Assembly: GCA_937892845.1 (NCBI GenBank)
Contig: CALBGP010000027.1
Location: 1 to 27,287 of the forward strand
Direction of reading: 5' to 3'
Length of the DNA stretch: 27,287 nt
From: an uncultured Eggerthellaceae bacterium
Lineage (GTDB): Bacteria > Actinomycetota > Coriobacteriia > Coriobacteriales > Eggerthellaceae
In this document: positions 23,524 to 27,287 of the stretch, in pieces
How positions within the stretch are numbered: the stretch's first letter is position 1
Layout: every line of letters starts with the position of its first letter
Notes under the pieces: model-generated
Seen by the model: only the letters and a program-made list of their open reading frames with translations
Database searches by the model: none
Told to the model about the DNA's origin: nothing
Translations under genes and position numbers: made by a program

Positions 23524-24552
23524 ATGAGGCTATCTGGCGGAAAGAAGTATGCCATTGCGCTTGTTGTTGCGGCGATGGCGGTATTCATGGCGGGCGCGTT
23601 GTTCGCCTGCGGAGGACAGGGCTCATCTGGCGGAGGGCAAAGCGCAGTCAGTGGCAAGTCCTACGATGACCTGAAAGCGGCATTCCAGCAAGACAAAATC
23701 TTTGAGCAGGGCGTTGCCTCCAATATGCTCGTCGAAGAGTCACCGTATGAGGTGACCGACTTCGTGGTTTCTGAGGAAACCGAGACCGAGAACGGGTTCG
23801 AATACAAGATCGATGCGGTTATCGAGAATGCGAATTTCGCATCCAACCTGTCGCTGACATGCGAGCGCCGCGGAGAGATTTTCTTGTTTGATCTGGTTGA
23901 TAGCTCGACTACCGCAAAGAAGGGTATCGACTTCGACCAAGAGCACGGCATCGATGGTGTGGAGTCGGTTCTGGCCGAAGATGGCAAGTCCTGCACCGTA
24001 TTTGTCGAATCGCCTTATGACTACTGGTTCATTGAGGGCAAAACCGAAGCGACGTATACCTATAAGTTCGACGGTCACGCATGGACCTATGAAGGCGTGC
24101 GTCCTGGCGCGGACTATACTTTCAAGAAGGATGTCGAAGGCGAATACCTCTGTCCTGCCGGAGAGTCTCCCCAGTATACGGACTTCACCATCAGCGACTT
24201 TGATTCTGACAAGGGAACATTCTCCATCAAGTTCACCCAAGAGGCGTGCACAATCGGGGTTTCCCAGTGCCAAGAAGCCCATGTTGAGCTTACTGGAGGA
24301 ATAACGCCCGAGGAATGCACGGAGAATGCGCCTGGCCGTATGGATAACGGCATGTTGTATTCCTTCAAGGCCCAGGGATCTTCGGACCTTGGTGGACAGG
24401 TTGCGGAGATGGAAGGGTACTTCGGCGTAGACGCGGAGGGCAATCCCACTATCACTCTTACAAAATCAAAGGTCGACACCATCGGTCAGGGAACTCTTGG
24501 AGACCCGTATGAAAAGCAGATCGCGGTGCACGACTACGTTATGACGAAGTAA
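23524..24552 (+). CDS. A2: uncharacterised lipoprotein, type A of a duplicated cassette
   Basis: A lipoprotein of 342 residues and close paralogue of A1. The signal peptide has lipobox LFAC with C29 and a Gly/Ser-rich linker. Near-identical blocks shared with A1 include LSLTCERRGEI, AKKGIDFD, SPYDYWFIEG, RPGADYTFKKD, CPAGESPQY and RMDNGMLYSF. Differences cluster in the signal peptide, the linker and around residues 240-260, where A1 has extra residues. The ATG at 23524 follows AAGGGG and aligns with the A1 GTG. B2 follows 130 bp downstream. The gene has its own extended -10 promoter and structured leader, so it can be expressed independently of A1. Function is unknown. Confidence 0.88.
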   Translation: MRLSGGKKYAIALVVAAMAVFMAGALFACGGQGSSGGGQSAVSGKSYDDLKAAFQQDKIFEQGVASNMLVEESPYEVTDFVVSEETETENGFEYKIDAVIENANFASNLSLTCERRGEIFLFDLVDSSTTAKKGIDFDQEHGIDGVESVLAEDGKSCTVFVESPYDYWFIEGKTEATYTYKFDGHAWTYEGVRPGADYTFKKDVEGEYLCPAGESPQYTDFTISDFDSDKGTFSIKFTQEACTIGVSQCQEAHVELTGGITPEECTENAPGRMDNGMLYSFKAQGSSDLGGQVAEMEGYFGVDAEGNPTITLTKSKVDTIGQGTLGDPYEKQIAVHDYVMTK

Positions 24553-24682
24553 TCAGCGTAGTGTGAGAAACGCGGCGGAGTTTTCGTCCGCGGGGTTGAT
24601 TTCAAGTCGCGCAATGCGTACGGCCTCGGACGATTCTCCCCCCACTTTCTGATGGACGGCGAGGAAACGAAAGGTGAAGACG

Positions 24683-25687
24683 ATGCGTAAAATAAAAATG
24701 CTGGCAGTGCTTCTTGCCAGCGCGCTAGCCGTATGTGCGGTAGCGATGGTTGGTTGCGGGAGCAACGTGGACAAGATGAGGACCGCATTCGAGGCGGATC
24801 CTTATGTCACGTCGTTCGAGGTCAATTCCGACTGTGTGGTCGATTCGCCCTACTCGGTCACGTCTTTCGAGGTCGTGAATGAGGTTAAAAGCAACGGCGT
24901 GACCTCGATCGAATTCACTGCAGCTCTTGAAAATGAAAGCTTCAAGGCCGATGTAGCGGGTGTTGCGTACCCGGGTGAAGATGACACGTTTATCTTCAAT
25001 GTTTACGGCGATCCTGCTGTGACGGCGAAGAAGGGCATTGATTTCCTGTTTTCGGAAGAAGAGCTCCTCTCTGCCGATGAGGGCTACACTGTTTCTTTCG
25101 ATGAGGCCTCTCAGTCCTGCGTCGTGACGGCGGACAAGGCGGCGGCTCAGGATTTTGGCTTTGGCACTCTGTACAAGACGGGCAAGGAGGAATACCTCTT
25201 TGAAGATGGAAGATGGCATGGCACGGACGGCGATTGGATCAAATGGGCGATAGATTGGAACGCCGATGCTATCGAGGGCACCTATATTCTTGAAACCAAG
25301 AAGCCCGATACCCCCGAAACCATTGTTATCAGCAACGTCCAGGCTAATCCTGAAGACTTGCTGGGTGCTACGTTCACCGTCGAATACTCCTTCGATGGCG
25401 TTGATGTGAAAAACGAAGGCACCATATCGGCGTGGAATCACGCTGACAACGAGCTTTCCGAAAAGCTCTCCCTCGAGGCAATTGGAAAATATCCACCGGT
25501 CAACGATGACGTTGATTACATCAAGGCCACGATGACCGGATACATGGATTATGTGGACGGCAAGGTGATCTTGGAGGACGTTGGGCTCCAGTCTTCAGAA
25601 AGGGTCGAAAGTGGTTTAACGATCCGTGTGTCAGATGATGATCCGCTCGACGTAGGCAGGGCAGAATTGGTGTACGCGAAACAATAG
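24683..25687 (+). CDS. B2: uncharacterised lipoprotein, type B of a duplicated cassette
   Basis: A lipoprotein of 334 residues, close paralogue of B1: start MRKIKMLAV, lipobox MVGC with C25. Shared blocks with B1 are FEADPYV, VVDSPY-x-VT-x-FE, GYTVSFDEASQSCVVTAD, LYKTGK, WNADAIEGTY, YSFDGVDVKNEGT and PVNDDVD. The acidic composition and lack of membrane segments after the signal suggest an outer-face anchored protein. ATG 24683 is chosen because AAAGGTGA precedes it exactly as in B1; a GTG at 24674 is in frame but overlaps that ribosome site. No terminator separates it from A2. Two hairpins follow before the convergent flavoprotein gene. Function is unknown. Confidence 0.87.
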   Translation: MRKIKMLAVLLASALAVCAVAMVGCGSNVDKMRTAFEADPYVTSFEVNSDCVVDSPYSVTSFEVVNEVKSNGVTSIEFTAALENESFKADVAGVAYPGEDDTFIFNVYGDPAVTAKKGIDFLFSEEELLSADEGYTVSFDEASQSCVVTADKAAAQDFGFGTLYKTGKEEYLFEDGRWHGTDGDWIKWAIDWNADAIEGTYILETKKPDTPETIVISNVQANPEDLLGATFTVEYSFDGVDVKNEGTISAWNHADNELSEKLSLEAIGKYPPVNDDVDYIKATMTGYMDYVDGKVILEDVGLQSSERVESGLTIRVSDDDPLDVGRAELVYAKQ

Positions 25688-25747
25688 AGCGAACTGCGGC
25701 GGCTGGTGCATCGGCTCAGTCGTATCGGAGAAATGATTGATGGTAAG

Positions 25748-25811
25748 GGCGGATCTTCGGGTCCGCCTTCGGCCTCAGAAAAGGGAAAGCGCGGCTAAGG
25801 CCGCGCTTTCC
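25748..25811. terminator. Two hairpins between B2 and the convergent flavoprotein gene
   Basis: GGCGGATC (25748-25755) pairs with GGTCCGCC (25760-25767) around a stable TTCG tetraloop. GGAAAGCGCGGC (25784-25795) pairs perfectly with GCCGCGCTTTCC (25800-25811). The second is followed by CTTTTCT when read on the minus strand, so it best serves as terminator of the flavoprotein gene. Neither has a plus-strand T-run, so B2 termination is less clear. Confidence 0.65.
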
Positions 25812-25857
25812 GTCTGGAGGGGAAGGTCTATCTGGAGGGGAGGGCGAAGCATGTGGG

Positions 25858-27287
25858 TTAGATCTGCCGTGCGGCAGCGTTGCCGGAGAAGATTGCCTCG
25901 TCGATATTGAAGGGGCGGACGCAATCGCCAACGGTGTAGACGTCCATGGAGAGTCCTTCTGCCAATTCGGTGTTCGGCAGGCAATCGGTGGCATCGATGA
26001 GCGTACCGCACGAAAGCTCCTGCTCAATTCCTGTTTCCGTGGTGATGGAGATGGTTCCGTCACCGACGCTGTTCACTTTCGCCTTCGGCCAGAAGCGCAC
26101 CCCGAGCGCTTTCATCGTGGGCTGCGTGTAGGTGCGAACCCAGAACGAATGACCCGCTCCGATAGCGCCCGCTTCGCTGGGGGTCACGACCTGGACGTGC
26201 TTTCCTTGGGCAAGGAGGTACATGGCTGCGTCGATTGCCTGGACGTTCGAGCCTGCGATGACGACATCATCTGCGATGTCCGCGGTCATGAAATCGTCGA
26301 ACGCGACCACATTTGTGCTGTCGCTTGAGGAAAGCCCCAGGGAGGCGCGCTTTCCACCCGTCGCGATAATTACCGCGTCAGGACTTTTCTCGTTGATGAA
26401 TGCCGCATCGACTTCCTGATTCGTGACCACTTCGACGCCGTTCACTTCCATCTGCTTGACGAAATAGTTCCTCAGCACCGCAAGGTTCTCGTGGGGACCC
26501 TTCACGTTGTTGGCGAATTCGAGCAGGCCGCCCAAAGCGCCGTCCTTTTCGTAGATGGTCACCTTGTGGCCGCGCTGCGCGGCGACGCGTGCAGCTTCCA
26601 TGCCTGCAGGACCAGCGCCGACAACCATGACGTTCTTCGCGGTGCTTGCCGGCTCCGGCTCATAACCTCCGGTCAGCTGGCCTGAGGCAAAGCGGAACGG
26701 ATGGGCGGCGTTGGTGCGGCAGCTGAAGGTCAGGTTTCCGCTGGCGTCGGAATCCCAATGGCAGTGCATGCAGCGCGTGCAGGGCCTGATCTCATCCAGA
26801 CGGCCCTCTTCGAGCTTCTTGAGGTAGTCGTAGTCAACGCTGAGCGGGCGGTTCATGAGGATGAAATCGAGCTCGCCGTTGGCGATGAGCGCTTCGAAGA
26901 ATTCGGGGTCGCGAGCCGGGTCCATGTAGGTGACGGCGCCCACGGGGATGCTCACGGCCTTCTTGATTTCGGCGGCAACCTTGGTCATGATGCCCAGGCC
27001 GGATTGGTCGGCCTTGAGCATGCCCTGCCAATGACGCTGGAAGTCGAACTGCGTTCCGTAGCCCGAGGTTCCTTCGATGCCGTAGCCCGTGAAGTACAGG
27101 TCGCCAGCGAATTCCGCGACATGCTGCCCGCAAGGCCCGATGCGCACATGCAGGGAGTCGGCGCCCGCCTCCTCAATGAGCTTGCACATTGCCTTGTTCT
27201 CTTCGACGGTGGTGAACAGGGAGTTGTCGCCGATGTTCTTGTCGTTTTCCTCCACGCCGTTGATGAGAACCTGGACGGGGAAGTCGG
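25858..27287 (-). CDS. OYE/FadH-type NADH:flavin oxidoreductase with 4Fe-4S and FAD domains (5' end beyond window)
   Basis: The open frame continues to the right edge (DFPVQVLINGVEEND before the first in-window GTG), so the N-terminal half of the FMN barrel is missing. What remains has the end of the Old Yellow Enzyme barrel, the iron-sulfur motif C-x2-C-x2-C...C in RPCTRCMHC and FSCRTN, the FAD-binding VVGAGPAGMEAARVA, and a second Rossmann motif VIAGSNVQAID, ending in YTVGDC...EAIFSGNAAARQI. This is the layout of 2,4-dienoyl-CoA reductase, BaiCD/BaiH bile-acid enzymes and daidzein reductase. These enzymes reduce activated C=C bonds with NAD(P)H via FAD, the cluster and FMN. The spacing of the first cluster cysteines (x2, x2) differs from the more common x2, x3. 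The substrate is unknown. Confidence 0.92.
   Translation of the reverse strand, partial: DFPVQVLINGVEENDKNIGDNSLFTTVEENKAMCKLIEEAGADSLHVRIGPCGQHVAEFAGDLYFTGYGIEGTSGYGTQFDFQRHWQGMLKADQSGLGIMTKVAAEIKKAVSIPVGAVTYMDPARDPEFFEALIANGELDFILMNRPLSVDYDYLKKLEEGRLDEIRPCTRCMHCHWDSDASGNLTFSCRTNAAHPFRFASGQLTGGYEPEPASTAKNVMVVGAGPAGMEAARVAAQRGHKVTIYEKDGALGGLLEFANNVKGPHENLAVLRNYFVKQMEVNGVEVVTNQEVDAAFINEKSPDAVIIATGGKRASLGLSSSDSTNVVAFDDFMTADIADDVVIAGSNVQAIDAAMYLLAQGKHVQVVTPSEAGAIGAGHSFWVRTYTQPTMKALGVRFWPKAKVNSVGDGTISITTETGIEQELSCGTLIDATDCLPNTELAEGLSMDVYTVGDCVRPFNIDEAIFSGNAAARQI

Overview
The window looks like chromosomal DNA of a high-GC anaerobic actinobacterium, most likely Coriobacteriia, family Eggerthellaceae (Slackia, Adlercreutzia or Eggerthella-like). 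This is inferred from gene content: a Tat-exported flavin reductase of the fumarate-reductase type, an Old Yellow Enzyme/FadH-type iron-sulfur flavoprotein, an LAQTG-anchored surface protein, a single-chain PurL, and a DUF559-like protein family that I recall as repeated in these genomes. No rRNA, tRNA, CRISPR array, transposase or phage gene was seen.

Layout. Bases 1-263 hold a strong promoter for a 1,089-residue cell-wall-anchored surface protein (264-3533), which ends in a strong hairpin terminator shared with a convergent M29 aminopeptidase (3658-4908, minus). Divergent from the aminopeptidase are a NUDIX ADP-ribose pyrophosphatase-like gene, a PLP aminotransferase and an RlmK-like 23S rRNA methyltransferase with a repetitive basic tail; the last two overlap by one base. 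A convergent SDR oxidoreductase (8746-9498, minus) follows. Across a gap of about 450 bp lies purL (9953-13801), a fused synthase and glutaminase.

From 13802 to about 14455 there is a stretch of roughly 650 bp without a convincing gene. It holds a terminator, a perfect 17-bp inverted repeat and a seven-copy 13/14-bp minisatellite that runs into the stop codon of a minus-strand gene with an AbiEi/DUF559-like nuclease fold. The spacer between that gene and a divergent lysR carries an exact 37-bp direct duplication. The LysR gene precedes a Tat lipoprotein flavoprotein reductase and may regulate it. Next come a divergent pair, a PAP2 phosphatase (minus) and a tyrosine phosphatase (plus), with extended -10 promoters.

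The most novel part is 20035-25690: two copies of a two-gene lipoprotein cassette (A1-B1 and A2-B2) flanking an orphan helical protein. All four lipoproteins appear to belong to one family that I cannot assign to a known function. The A genes have structured 5' leaders, both able to pair the Shine-Dalgarno sequence, and the A2 leader also has a G9 tract. The window closes with the 3' part of an OYE/FadH-type oxidoreductase on the minus strand, whose N-terminus lies beyond the right edge.
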